From: Blastocatellia bacterium | GTDB taxonomy: Bacteria; Acidobacteriota; Blastocatellia; Chloracidobacteriales; JADJPF01 | Direction: 5' to 3' | Assembly: GCA_016713405.1 (NCBI GenBank) | Contig: JADJPF010000001.1 | Location: 248,001 to 312,000, forward strand | Length of the DNA: 64,000 bases | In this document: piece by piece, positions 47,392 to 56,370 of the stretch | Layout of the letters: each line of letters begins with the position of its first letter | Numbering within the stretch: position 1 is the stretch's first letter | Made by a program: the position numbers and the translations under genes | Notes under the pieces: model-generated | Database searches by the model: none | Seen by the model: the letters and a program-made list of their open reading frames with translations, nothing else | Told to the model about the DNA's origin: nothing

Positions 47392-48687
47392 ATGAAATCT
47401 GTATTGGTAATTGCACATGACTTTCCTCCTTTTGGAGGAGGTGGAGTGCTAAGAGTTCTTAAATTTACTAAATATTTACCAGAATTTGGCTGGAACCCAA
47501 TAGTTCTATCTGTTGATCCTACGTATTATCCAGCAGGATTATTGGATTATTCCTTAATGTCGGAAATACCTGAACAAGTAAAAATCTATCGTACCAAAAC
47601 AGCTATTAGTGCATATAAAATTAAAGAAACCAATAAGAAAGAAAATAAAAAATTTAACTGGCGAAATATTTTAGAAAATTTTATTCCAGATAGCTTTCGA
47701 GTTATTCAAGATCATGGTTTTTTTTGGCTTCCATATGCTTTGGCTAAAGCGCAATCAATTATTCAAAAAGAGAATATCCAACTAATTTTTACTACATCAC
47801 CACCTCATAATGTCCATATTTTAGGTAGCATATTAAAAAAAAGATATGGTTTACCCTGGGTAGCTGATTTTCGAGATGGTTGGACAAGAAATGAAATGTA
47901 TACAGCAAAATCCCAGTTAAGACAGCAAATTGATAAAGTATTTGAACGCTTTATTGTTAATCTTGCAGATCAAATAATATGCGTTACTCCAGAACTAGCA
48001 GAAGATTTTTATCAAGATTATCCTAAAGTTAAGAAAAAGACTTCTGTTATTTATAATGGCTTTGATCCAGCAGATTTTGAAAAATTAAATAAAGTAGAAA
48101 AAGATAAAAATACTTTTACACTATCCCATATTGGCTCTTTAGCTGCTAAACCTAATAGAAGCCCAGAAATAATTTTGCAAGCTGTAAGCTCAATAGCTAG
48201 TACCAATAAGGAATTTAAGGAAAATTTTAGGCTTGAGTTTGTTGGCCCAGTGCTTAATCTACCTTTAGAAGAAATGATTACAAAATATAGCTTAGAGTCT
48301 ATTTGCTCAGTAGTTGGAGTAGTGCCACATCTTAGAGCTTTAGAACATATGCAAAAAGCAGATGCTCTTTTGTTATTAACCAACCACAAACAAAAATTTG
48401 GAGATAGTGCAATTTTAGCAGGCAAATTTGGAGAATATTTATTTACAGCTAACCCAATTTTAGCAGTTGTTTCAGAGGGAATAGCTAAAGATATTATTGA
48501 AAATTATGATTTAGGTTACGTAGTTTCCCCGGATGATTTAGAGAAGACAAAAGAATTTTTATATGAGCTTTTTTATAAATGGTAAAATAAATCTTTGCCA
48601 AATAATAAAGACAAAGGCTTAACAAGCTTATTTAATCGTAAATGCTCAACAGAAAAATTAGCAAATATATTTAACAATTTGTCTTAA
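47392..48687 (+). CDS. GT4-type glycosyltransferase (in-frame stop near C-terminus)
   Basis: Residues 1-397 form a GT-B glycosyltransferase: N-terminal H-D-F-P-P-F-G-G-G-G-V-L-R, W-V-A-D-F-R-D-G-W, then a C-terminal Rossmann half with Y-N-G-F-D-P, H-I-G-S-L and L-L-L-T-N-H. The frame meets TAA at 48583-48585, but the same frame continues for 33 residues (S-L-F-N-R-K-C-S-T-E-K-L-A-N-I-F) that look like the usual terminal helix, ending at 48687. Either a nonsense error or a recent truncation. It probably transfers a sugar to an envelope glycan or lipid acceptor; donor unknown. Confidence 0.8.
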
Positions 48688-48691
48688 AAAA

Positions 48692-48726
48692 TAATAAAGG
48701 TACTAAAATTTTTAGTACCTTTATTA
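48692..48726. terminator. Bidirectional hairpin terminator
   Basis: AATAAAGGTACTAAAA pairs with a matching right arm ending ACCTTTATT, followed by AAAAA on the plus strand and preceded by poly-A, so it works for the glycosyltransferase and the convergent cyclophilin gene. Confidence 0.75.
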
Positions 48727-48783
48727 AAAACTCTAAAATTAATAATTAGTTGTAAGCTGGTAGGGCCAAAATTTGAACGCTTA

Positions 48784-49418
48784 TCAAAAGTAACTTTTTT
48801 TAATTGAGATTTTTTCTGATGGTCGGTCTGTTCCTGGTTGAGTTGGAGAATTTGAAATTATCCCTACCACATTCATTCCTTCTATAACTCGGCCATAAAC
48901 CGTATATTGTCCATTCCATTCAGGTTTAGCCGATTCACAAATAAAAAAAATTGACTTGTAGCACTATTGATATCATTTCCACGACGTGCAGCCGAAACAA
49001 TGCCTCGCACATGCGGACGGGCATTAAATTCTGCTGGCACTGTACCCTGCCCTGGTTGGCCCATTCCCCAACCTTCTGGCGGGCCACTTTTGCTATTTGG
49101 ATCTCCACCTTGAATAATTACACCAGGAATAATTCGATGAAATGCTACTCCATCATAAAAACCTTCTTTAGATAATTTTTTAAAATTTTCTACATGTTTA
49201 GGTGCTTCATTAGGGAAAAACTCAATTACTATTCTTCCTACATCTGTTTCTAAAATTGCTACTTCATCATCAACTTTATCTGAGGGTGTAGCATTAGGAT
49301 TAGGTGAGGTGTTGTTAGTAGGGGTAGTTGTTTTAGTGTCATTTTCACAAGCAAGCGCAAAGATTGATAAAAAGAGGAAGAGTAAAAATAATAATGTTTT
49401 CGCTTCTACTTTAAGCAT
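48784..49418 (-). CDS. Lipoprotein-like cyclophilin peptidyl-prolyl isomerase (frameshifted)
   Basis: The chosen start (ATG 49418, AAGG 9 nt upstream) gives a hydrophobic signal ending F-A-L-A-C, a plausible lipoprotein signal, then a Thr/Pro/Asn linker. The cyclophilin domain shows V-E-N-F, G-F-Y-D-G-V-A-F-H-R-I-I-P, I-Q-G-G-D-P, A-R-R-G-N-D-I-N-S-A-T-S-Q-F-F. The frame breaks in an A8 run at 48943-48950 (T8 on the coding strand); repaired, it continues I-C-E-S-A-K-P-E-W-N-G-Q-Y-T-V-Y-G-R-V-I-E-G-M. A further indel near 48797 may alter the last residues, so the end is approximate. It overlaps the gatB stop by 8 nt and is coupled to it. Confidence 0.82.
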
Positions 49419-50904
49419 TAGATTTACACCTTTCTTCCAAAAGATTTTTAAGAATTTCATTAACCATTTGAGGGTTGGCCTTTCCTGCTGTAAGTTTCAT
49501 TACTTGACCAACAAAAAAGCCTATTAAACTTTGTTTACCTTTGCAGTATTGTTCTAACTGCTTAGGGTTTTCATCTATAACTTTAGCGGCAATATTTTGA
49601 ATTTCTGTTGTGTCTGTTATTTGTATTAGTCCTAATTCTTCAACTAAAACTTTAGGTGATTTGCCACTTTGAAACATTTTTTCAAATACTTCTTTAGCCA
49701 TTTTGCCGCTAATTGTATTGTCTATAATTAAATTAACTAGCTCTCCTAAATCCGCAGGTTTAATAGGACAAGCGGTAATCTCTAAGTTAGCGTTTTTTAA
49801 CTCTCCTAAAAGCTCACTTAGCACCCAATTAGCCGACATCTTAGCATTGCTAGAGTTTTTAACTACTTCCTCATAATAATCTGCCATTTGCCGAGATTGA
49901 GTTAAAATTATTGATTCTTCTAAGCTTAGCTTATACTCTTGCTGTAACCGTTCTCGGCGTGGTTCTGGCAGTTCTGGTAATTCTTTGGCAATTTCTGCTA
50001 AATATTGGCTAGAAACAACAATTGGAGCTAAATCTGGTTCAGGAAAATAACGATAGTCATGAGCTTCTTCCTTACTACGCATTACATAAGTTCGACCTTC
50101 TCGCTCATTCCAAAGTCTGGTTTCTTGGCTAATTCGGCCACCTTCTTTTAATACTTTAATTTGGCGGGCAATTTCATAATCTAGAGCTTTTTGTAGAAAT
50201 CGGAAAGAATTTAAGTTTTTAATTTCTGTCTTAGTGCCAAGTTTTTCTTGTCCAACTGGTCGCACTGAGACATTAGCATCACATCTTAAACTTCCTTCTT
50301 CCATATTCCCATCACAAACACCTACATAAATTAAGGTTTTACGTAAGTATTGCACATAGTCATAAGCTTCCCAGCTACTACGAAAATCAGGCTCGCTTAC
50401 AATTTCTGCTAATGGAACACCGCTACGATTTAGGTTTACATAAGATTTAGTGTCAGACTCTAACATCCCTTCATGCAATGATTTACCAGCATCTTCTTCT
50501 AGGTGTAAGCGAGTAATATTAAAACGTTTCTTTTTCCATTCAATAGGACGGCCCTGATCATCTCTTGGACTAGTAAGAATTTCTACCCAGCCATTTTTAG
50601 AAAATGGCTCATCATATTGGGAGATCTGATAACCTTTTGGTAAATCAGGGTAAAAGTAGTTTTTACGAGCAAAAATAGATTTATTATTTATTTGTAAGTT
50701 TAATGCTGTAGCTGCTTTGGCGGCCATTTCTAAAACTTTTTTGTTAAAAACTGGTAACGCGCCCGGCATTCCTAGACAAACTGGACAAGTATCAGCATTT
50801 GCTTCACTACCAAATTGAGCCGAACACCCACAAAAAATTTTAGTTTGTGTAAGTAGTTGAGCATGGATTTCTAATCCAATTACAGCTTCATAAACTTTAT
50901 CCAC
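49411..50904 (-). CDS. gatB: Asp-tRNA(Asn)/Glu-tRNA(Gln) amidotransferase subunit B
   Basis: 497 residues from the GTG at 50904 (GAGG 7 nt upstream), which gives the usual start M-D-K-V-Y-E-A-V-I-G-L-E-I-H-A-Q-L; the frame extends further upstream without support. It is the tRNA-binding kinase/transamidase partner of the GatCAB complex. Features: zinc ligands C-G-C and C-P-V-C-L-G-M-P-G, the R-S-G-V-P-L-A-E-I-V-S-E-P-D motif, and the C-terminal helical and YqeY-like domains (G-F-F-V-G-Q-V-M-K). gatA and gatC are not in the window. A complete gatB implies Gln- or Asn-tRNA is made by transamidation. Confidence 0.93.
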   Translation of the reverse strand: MDKVYEAVIGLEIHAQLLTQTKIFCGCSAQFGSEANADTCPVCLGMPGALPVFNKKVLEMAAKAATALNLQINNKSIFARKNYFYPDLPKGYQISQYDEPFSKNGWVEILTSPRDDQGRPIEWKKKRFNITRLHLEEDAGKSLHEGMLESDTKSYVNLNRSGVPLAEIVSEPDFRSSWEAYDYVQYLRKTLIYVGVCDGNMEEGSLRCDANVSVRPVGQEKLGTKTEIKNLNSFRFLQKALDYEIARQIKVLKEGGRISQETRLWNEREGRTYVMRSKEEAHDYRYFPEPDLAPIVVSSQYLAEIAKELPELPEPRRERLQQEYKLSLEESIILTQSRQMADYYEEVVKNSSNAKMSANWVLSELLGELKNANLEITACPIKPADLGELVNLIIDNTISGKMAKEVFEKMFQSGKSPKVLVEELGLIQITDTTEIQNIAAKVIDENPKQLEQYCKGKQSLIGFFVGQVMKLTAGKANPQMVNEILKNLLEERCKSNA

Positions 50905-51076
50905 TTTTGCGCCTCGTTTTAATATTTTTAATATATAGAATTGAAAATAGAAGGGGTTATTGTAACTAAGCCAGCAGAGAAAAAAAATTAATTTAACCGG
51001 AACAAGCAATTTCGGAAAAAAGGTTGCCTTAGCAAAGAAAAACGATTAAAAATCTTTTCGCTGTAAAAAGCTTAAT

Positions 51077-51149
51077 GGGCCGTTAGCTCAGTTGGTAGAG
51101 CAGCAGACTCTTAATCTGCGGGTCGCTGGTTCGATCCCAGCACGGCTCA
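51077..51149 (+). tRNA. tRNA-Lys (CTT anticodon)
   Basis: 73 nt cloverleaf without encoded CCA. Acceptor stem GGGCCGT pairs with ACGGCTC (one G-U). D arm AGCTCAGTTGGTAGAGC; anticodon stem GCAGA/TCTGC with loop CTCTTAA giving anticodon CTT; T arm CTGGTTCGATCCCAG. A terminator follows 20 nt later. Confidence 0.96.
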
Positions 51150-51169
51150 TCAATTAAATTAATAACTTA

Positions 51170-51196
51170 AAGCCATCAATCTATGATGGCTTTTTT
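51170..51196 (+). terminator. Rho-independent terminator of the tRNA-Lys gene
   Basis: AGCCATCA pairs with TGATGGCT around a 5-nt loop, followed by T6. Confidence 0.88.
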
Positions 51197-51245
51197 AGTT
51201 TTTACCTCAAAGCTTTTAGGGAAAATTAATAGCTTAAAAAGCAAA

Positions 51246-51269
51246 AAGGGAGATAACTTTATCTCCCTT
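51246..51269 (-). terminator. Terminator of the Spy-like gene
   Basis: Perfect 10-bp stem AAGGGAGATA/TATCTCCCTT with a 4-nt loop; on the minus strand it is followed by a T-rich tail (TTTGCTTTTT). Confidence 0.75.
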
Positions 51270-51319
51270 AAAACCCACCATATTTTATTTATTGTGACAC
51301 AGGTTTGACTATTGCTAGA

Positions 51320-51874
51320 TTAATCAATTGTTTTGTCAGAATGTCTAGGATGTCTAAATTGTTTTCTCTCACCGCGCTTATTTTTGAATTGTTCTTTCAT
51401 TTCTTCTAATTTTGCTTTTTGCTCTGGGGTAAATACCGCATTAATTTCATTGTGCATCTTAAATTTTTCACCCATTAATTTAGCTTTTAAGCCAGCCATT
51501 TCAGTTAATTTTTGTGTAGCAAGTGCTTCATTGTAAACATTACCTTCAAAGGCTTGACGTAATTCCTGTTTTTTTGTCCTAAGTTCTTGTACTAAAGGTT
51601 TAACACTTTCATAGTGATTTTGTTTGATTTGTTTGATTTGTGCTTTTTGATCATCGGTTAAACCAAGCTTTTCTGCCATAAAAGAGCGCATTCTATCGCC
51701 GCGTCTATGATGTCTGCCTTGAAATTCACCTTCTACATTTTCTATAGCTGAAAGATCTGCAAATAAATCGCCTTCGCTCTTAGTATGGGCTGATACTAAT
51801 TGAACAAAAGAAAAAGAGCCGACTAGTAATATTACTAAAGCTAAGAATTTGTTGATACCAGAAATTGTCCTCAT
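51320..51874 (-). CDS. Periplasmic Spy/CpxP-like LTxxQ protein
   Basis: 184 residues with a signal peptide (~1-30, ending S-A-H-T). Two LTxxQ-type motifs are visible, L-T-D-D-Q near residue 75 and F-T-P-E-Q near 148, separated by long charged helices. This is the signature of the Spy/CpxP fold, a cradle-shaped ATP-independent periplasmic chaperone; related proteins also bind metals. A His/Arg-rich segment (G-R-H-H-R-R-G-D-R) lies before the first motif and the C-terminus is basic (R-H-P-R-H-S). Monocistronic between the tRNA and a divergent region. Confidence 0.82.
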   Translation of the reverse strand: MRTISGINKFLALVILLVGSFSFVQLVSAHTKSEGDLFADLSAIENVEGEFQGRHHRRGDRMRSFMAEKLGLTDDQKAQIKQIKQNHYESVKPLVQELRTKKQELRQAFEGNVYNEALATQKLTEMAGLKAKLMGEKFKMHNEINAVFTPEQKAKLEEMKEQFKNKRGERKQFRHPRHSDKTID

Positions 51875-52217
51875 GTTAATTTACCTTCCTTTATATAAAA
51901 TTGCGTTTTAACTAATTTGTTACTGGTAAGAAACTATCGAAATAAAAAAAGTTTGGCAATTTTCAAAAAACTTGCTAAAACTTTTAAGTTTCTTAAAATA
52001 TAATAATAACTCTTAAGGTATTTTATTGATTAAACACTATTAAAATTTCTAATTAATATTTGATAACAAAACAGTTGACAAAGCTTTTCTTCATAGATAG
52101 TCTATTTTTTAGCAAAGTGATTTTGTAAGAAATTTAAGGCATAAAATTATTTTCCAGCAACTTCATAAACTTTATGTGGTGTAACTTTAACTATTTTAGG
52201 TTTTCTGGGAGGCATTA
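51875..52217. other. Divergent intergenic region (343 bp)
   Basis: AT-rich spacer between the Spy-like gene and the repeat-protein gene. A plausible promoter for the latter is TTGACA (52075-52080), a 17-nt spacer and a weak TAGTCT (52098-52103). No ORF or RNA structure was seen. Confidence 0.45.
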
Positions 52218-52916
52218 ATGAAAAAACGTCTTTATTTAGTTTGTTTTGCTTTAATAGCAATAATTTTTACTTTCCAACTTGCTCCTACAGCTAATTCTGC
52301 TACTCAAGGTCTGAATAAAACATTAAACATTACTGGAACAGGATTTGACAAACAACGCTACTCAGGCACTTTACAAGTTGTTTCAAGAAAGCTTGTTTCT
52401 CCTTCGGCTGATATAGAAGGTGTAACACTAACATGGAATGTTGGAGGGACAATTTATAAGGGAATTGGTATTTCTACAGACCGCATTCTTACAGCAACTT
52501 GGGGTGGTTCTAGTTGTAGTTTGGTTGTTTATGCTGTAGAAGGCAATCAACTAAAAGGTCTTTGGACTGTAGCAGGACAAAGTAAATTAGGCACGGAACT
52601 TGCCAACCTTTCTTCAGGCTCAGGAATAGCAGGTAGTTATAGAGTAACAGGTACAAATCTAAATGGCTCACCTTATAAAGGTTCTTTAGATATTACTCAG
52701 CAAGGGCCGGTTTATCAGTTTTCTTGGAATACTGGTACAAAATATGAGGGAATTGGCATTAAAACACAAGACTTAATTTCTGTTGCTTATGGTGCAAATG
52801 GAAAAGATATATGTGGCGTTGTACAATATGAAATTACGGACACAGGCCTTAAAGGTGGTAAATGGGGTATGTATGGAGAAAATGCAATTGGTACAGAACA
52901 AGGTACTCTTAGATAG
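52218..52916 (+). CDS. Exported two-repeat beta protein
   Basis: 232 residues. Signal peptide ~1-28. The mature protein is two homologous ~95-residue units: the first with N-I-T-G-T-G-F-D-K-Q-R-Y-S-G-T-L and Y-K-G-I-G-I-S-T-D-R-I-L, the second with R-V-T-G-T-N-L-N-G-S-P-Y-K-G-S-L and Y-E-G-I-G-I-K-T-Q-D-L-I. Each unit also shares a V-T-x-x-x-L-x-x-x-W tail. Repeats of this kind are common in exported bacterial proteins; no activity is known to me. Good GGGAGG ribosome site. Confidence 0.65.
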   Translation: MKKRLYLVCFALIAIIFTFQLAPTANSATQGLNKTLNITGTGFDKQRYSGTLQVVSRKLVSPSADIEGVTLTWNVGGTIYKGIGISTDRILTATWGGSSCSLVVYAVEGNQLKGLWTVAGQSKLGTELANLSSGSGIAGSYRVTGTNLNGSPYKGSLDITQQGPVYQFSWNTGTKYEGIGIKTQDLISVAYGANGKDICGVVQYEITDTGLKGGKWGMYGENAIGTEQGTLR

Positions 52917-52958
52917 ATTATTTGCTGAAAAAGTTTATAGAACAATTAAATATTAATA

Positions 52959-53014
52959 AAAAATACTAGCTACAAAGTTTTAGATATCAATAAAATTCTC
53001 TAGCTAGTATTTTT
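52959..53014 (+). terminator. Inverted repeat after the two-repeat protein gene
   Basis: Arms AAAAATACTAGCTA (52959-52972) and TAGCTAGTATTTTT (53001-53014) pair perfectly over 14 bp with a 28-nt loop and a T-rich right arm. Confidence 0.65.
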
Positions 53015-53128
53015 GCTTTAATTAAATTTTTAGCCAATTTTTTAGAAATTATGATATAACTTCAAGCTATTTTACTACTTTTGCTACAATAGTTTTTCAC
53101 CCAAAAATTTAAGGAGCTTTCATTATTT

Positions 53129-54343
53129 ATGAGCGCAACACGTCCGCTAACAATTCTTTGTCTAGCTAGTTATGAAAAGGGCGCAGAGTTTATGCGAGAA
53201 TGCAAAAGGCAAGGTTGTCGTGTCTTTTTAGTTACTTCTCAAAGTATTGCTAATGCTGATTGGCCTAGGGAAAGTTTAGATGACGTTTTCCTAATTCCTG
53301 ATCAGGATAAAAAATGGAATCGTAGCGATGTTATTTATGGAATTAGCTATCTAGCACGTAGCCAAAAAATTGATCGAATTGTAGCACTTGATGATTTTGA
53401 TGTTGAAACTGCCGCTGCACTTCGTGAACATCTACGAGTTCCGGGTATGGGCGATACTACTGCACGCTATTTTAGAGATAAACTTGCTATGCGGGTTCAG
53501 GCTAAAGATTCAGGAATCAATGTTCCTGATTTTTGTCATGTGCTTAATTATGATGACTTAAGAGATTTTATGCAGCGAGTTCCTGCACCTTGGTTAATTA
53601 AGCCCCGTTTTGAAGCTTCTGCAACAGGAATTAAAAAAATCAATAACGAGTCAGAACTTTGGCCTGTTATTGATAAATTAGGCGATCAACAATCTTTTTA
53701 TGTAATGGAAAGATATGTTCCAGGAGATATTTTTCACGTAGATTCAATAGTTTCTGAACGACAAATCGTTTTTGCTATGGCTAATCAATATGGTTATCCC
53801 CCAATGGATGTTGCACATCAAGGAGGAATTTTTACTTCTCGCACTATGGTTCGTGGCTCAGAGGATGAAGTAGCTATGCAATCTATGAACGCCCAAGTAT
53901 TAAAGGCTATGGGGCTTGTTCGTGGTGTATCCCATACAGAATTTATTAAAGGTAGAGAAGATGGTAAGTTTTATTTCCTAGAAACTTCTGCGCGAGTTGG
54001 TGGAGCAAATATTGTTGAATTAAATGAAGCTGCTAGCGGGATTAATCTTTGGGCTGAATGGGCTAAAATTGAGATTTTACGAGGAGAAAAGCCTTATGAA
54101 TTGCCCAAATTAAGAGATGATTATGCTGGGCTAATTGTTTCTCTTGCTCGTCAAGAATACCCTAGTATGGATGCTTATCAAGAAGAAGAAATTTATTGGC
54201 GTATGAAAAAACGTCATCACGTCGGCTTAGTAGTAAGATCACCTCGTCATGAGCGAGTGGAAGAATTAATAAATGGCTATGTCCAACGGTTTTATCAAGA
54301 CTTTTTTGCTACTCAACCATTACCAGAAAAACCAGCAGATTAG
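53129..54343 (+). CDS. ATP-grasp ligase-like protein
   Basis: 404 residues. N-terminal Rossmann-like domain (L-T-I-L-C-L-A-S-Y-E-K-G-A), then an ATP-grasp core: R-D-K-L-A-M-R, P-W-L-I-K-P-R-F-E-A-S-A-T-G-I for the nucleotide lysine, Y-V-M-E-R-Y-V-P-G, and the metal-binding H-T-E-F-I ... Y-F-L-E-T-S-A-R-V-G-G-A-N motif. Such proteins join a carboxylate to an amine or thiol through an acyl phosphate; substrate unknown. An AAGGAG site lies 14 nt upstream. It starts a same-strand run with a DUF985 cupin and a creatininase-family gene. Confidence 0.85.
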   Translation: MSATRPLTILCLASYEKGAEFMRECKRQGCRVFLVTSQSIANADWPRESLDDVFLIPDQDKKWNRSDVIYGISYLARSQKIDRIVALDDFDVETAAALREHLRVPGMGDTTARYFRDKLAMRVQAKDSGINVPDFCHVLNYDDLRDFMQRVPAPWLIKPRFEASATGIKKINNESELWPVIDKLGDQQSFYVMERYVPGDIFHVDSIVSERQIVFAMANQYGYPPMDVAHQGGIFTSRTMVRGSEDEVAMQSMNAQVLKAMGLVRGVSHTEFIKGREDGKFYFLETSARVGGANIVELNEAASGINLWAEWAKIEILRGEKPYELPKLRDDYAGLIVSLARQEYPSMDAYQEEEIYWRMKKRHHVGLVVRSPRHERVEELINGYVQRFYQDFFATQPLPEKPAD

Positions 54344-54367
54344 ACAAGTTTTTAAGTTATAAATGCA

Positions 54368-54874
54368 ATGCTAAAGGCTGAAGAAATAATTGAGCTACTA
54401 AACTTAGAACCTCTAGTTGGAGAAGGTGGTTTTTTTCGTCGTACCTATTTTTCAAACATTAATTTTTCTCAAAATCTTTTGTCTCCTGAATATAATGGCA
54501 CTCGGTCAATTGCGAGTGCCATTTATTATTTTCTTACCCCAGATACTTTTTCCGAAATGCACAAACTATTAAGTGATGAGATTTTCCATTTTTATTTGGG
54601 AGACAAGGTAGAAATGTTGCAATTACATCCTGATGGCAACGGGAAAATAATCACTATTGGTAATGACTTGGCCGCAGGAATTTACCCTCAAGTTTTAGTT
54701 CCTGCCCTGTCTTGGCAAGGTTTAAGGTTAGTTTCAGGCGGTAGTTATGCTTTACTTGGAACTACTATGTCACCTGCCTTTGATTATCAGGATTATACTA
54801 GCGGAAAACGAGATGATTTGATAAAACTCTATCCTCAATATAAAGAGCTAATTACCAGTCTTACAAATAAATAA
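54368..54874 (+). CDS. DUF985 cupin-fold protein
   Basis: 168 residues. Matches the DUF985 (cupin_5) family: I-I-E-L-L-N-L-E-P-L-x-x-E-G-G-F-F-R-R-T-Y, S-A-I-Y-Y-F-L-T, M-H-K-L-L-S-D-E-I-F-H-F-Y-L-G, L-V-S-G-G-S-Y-A-L-L-G-T-T-M-S-P-A-F-D-Y. His and Glu in the M-H-K and D-E-I-F-H segments could bind a metal or small ligand in the barrel. Function is not established. It lies 24 bp behind the ATP-grasp gene and 3 bp before the creatininase-like gene. Confidence 0.85.
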   Translation: MLKAEEIIELLNLEPLVGEGGFFRRTYFSNINFSQNLLSPEYNGTRSIASAIYYFLTPDTFSEMHKLLSDEIFHFYLGDKVEMLQLHPDGNGKIITIGNDLAAGIYPQVLVPALSWQGLRLVSGGSYALLGTTMSPAFDYQDYTSGKRDDLIKLYPQYKELITSLTNK

Positions 54875-54877
54875 ATT

Positions 54878-55741
54878 ATGAAACTAGCAATTTTATTACT
54901 AATTTTAATGCTACCAACAATTTTAATGGCTCAAAGCAAAGACCCTGTAAAATCTAAGCCTAAAGGCATTTTGCTAGAAGATTTAACTTGGGTAGAAGCT
55001 GAAAAATTGCTTAATGAAAAGTCAATAGTTGTTATTCCAGTAGGTGCAGCATCAAAAGAGCATGGGCCACACTTAAAACTAAAAAATGATTTAATAATTG
55101 CTGAATACTTAAAGAACCGTGTTTTAGCTGAGGCAAATGTAATTATTGCACCAACAGTAAATTATAATTTTTATCCTGCTTTTTTAGAATATCCTGGATC
55201 AACTTCGCTTAGGTTAGAAACCGCTAGAGATTTAATTGTAGATATTTGTCATAATTTTTCTGCTCATGGTGTTAGACGTTTTTATGTTATTAATACTGGA
55301 GTTTCTACACGTAAGCCATTAAAATTAGCATCTGATTTGCTTACAGCGGAAGGAATTTTATTTGAGTATACAGACATTATTAAAATTGCTGAGGCAGTAG
55401 AAAAACAGATAAAAAAACAGCCAGGTGGAACACATGCCGACGAAATTGAGACATCCATTATGCTTTATATTGCTCCTGAATCTGTAGACATGAGCAAGGC
55501 TGTAAAAGATTATCATCCTGATAAAGGCCCGCTTACACGAAATCCTAACAACCCACAAGGGACTTATTCAGCTACAGGAATTTGGGGAGATCCAACATTA
55601 GCTACTAAAGAAAAAGGTGAAAAAGTTGTAGAAGCAATTGTTAGCGGGATACTTCAAGATATAGCAGAGCTTTCTAACAAGCCTTTCCCAAAAATTCATG
55701 CTAACGAACAACCAACAGAAGAAAAAAAGGAAGAAAAATAA
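54878..55741 (+). CDS. Exported creatininase-family amidohydrolase
   Basis: 287 residues with a signal peptide (M-K-L-A-I-L-L to L-M-A-Q), unusual for a family that is mostly cytoplasmic. Metal-binding residues of the creatininase fold are present: Glu61, His62 and the H-L-K-L-K-N-D segment with Asp71, and G-T-H-A-D-E-I-E-T-S with further ligands. Creatininase relatives hydrolyse cyclic amides or formamides (creatinine, FAPy); substrate here unknown. The C-terminus is a charged E/K tail. It ends one base before the convergent NUDIX gene. Confidence 0.85.
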   Translation: MKLAILLLILMLPTILMAQSKDPVKSKPKGILLEDLTWVEAEKLLNEKSIVVIPVGAASKEHGPHLKLKNDLIIAEYLKNRVLAEANVIIAPTVNYNFYPAFLEYPGSTSLRLETARDLIVDICHNFSAHGVRRFYVINTGVSTRKPLKLASDLLTAEGILFEYTDIIKIAEAVEKQIKKQPGGTHADEIETSIMLYIAPESVDMSKAVKDYHPDKGPLTRNPNNPQGTYSATGIWGDPTLATKEKGEKVVEAIVSGILQDIAELSNKPFPKIHANEQPTEEKKEEK

Positions 55742-55742
55742 C

Positions 55743-56225
55743 TTACCAATATTCGCTATCAAAAGACTGACGCTTAAACTCTTCTAGTCGCCGGAGCGTT
55801 CCGGGAGTCGTGCTAGTAGGTAAGTTATTTATAGGAAAAAAGCTTACTTCAGCAATTTCTAAGTTAGATTGTTTACTTTCTAGCGGTGAATTTTCCAAGA
55901 CTTCAAAATCATTTATACAAAAAAGAGCAATATGGTCATTACGATTTTGATTAATATTTGAATAAACAGCACTTAGTTGAGCTTTTTTTACTTTTAATCC
56001 ACATTCTTCTATAACTTCTCGACAAACGGCACTGTAAATCGTTTCTCCGCGATCAACTTTTCCACCAGGTAAATACCAACCTTGTGTGTAGGTATGACGA
56101 ACTAATAACACTTTTTCTTGGTTAGTAATTAAGGCTCTTACCCCAAGGATTGTAGGCTCAAAGATTTTCCAATAAATTTGTCTTACACGATGAAAAGCTT
56201 GTATTACAGGTATTATTGCTTGCAT
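55743..56225 (-). CDS. NUDIX hydrolase
   Basis: 160 residues. A complete Nudix box spans residues 54-76 (G-G-K-V-D-R-G-E-T ... C-R-E-V-I-E-E-C-G-L), matching the GX5EX7REUXEEXGU consensus. The preceding Y-T-Q-G-W-Y-L-P-G-G pattern is typical of family members acting on nucleoside diphosphate derivatives. Substrate cannot be assigned. Cytoplasmic. It is divergent from ispG. Confidence 0.9.
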   Translation of the reverse strand: MQAIIPVIQAFHRVRQIYWKIFEPTILGVRALITNQEKVLLVRHTYTQGWYLPGGKVDRGETIYSAVCREVIEECGLKVKKAQLSAVYSNINQNRNDHIALFCINDFEVLENSPLESKQSNLEIAEVSFFPINNLPTSTTPGTLRRLEEFKRQSFDSEYW

Positions 56226-56370
56226 AACTTAAGATTTTAGACTTATTTAGCCTTCAAGATAGCAAATCTTGTTAACGGCTTTTCTAAGCGTTCCTTTCTT
56301 GACGAATGGCGGATAGCTTCGTTAATTTTCTTATTCTACTATTCTAAAAATTTTATTTTGAGAGCAATTA

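Noticed and set aside
48051..48425. Minus-strand ORF inside the glycosyltransferase gene
   Set aside because: It is antisense to a clearly recognisable protein and has no ribosome site or domain.
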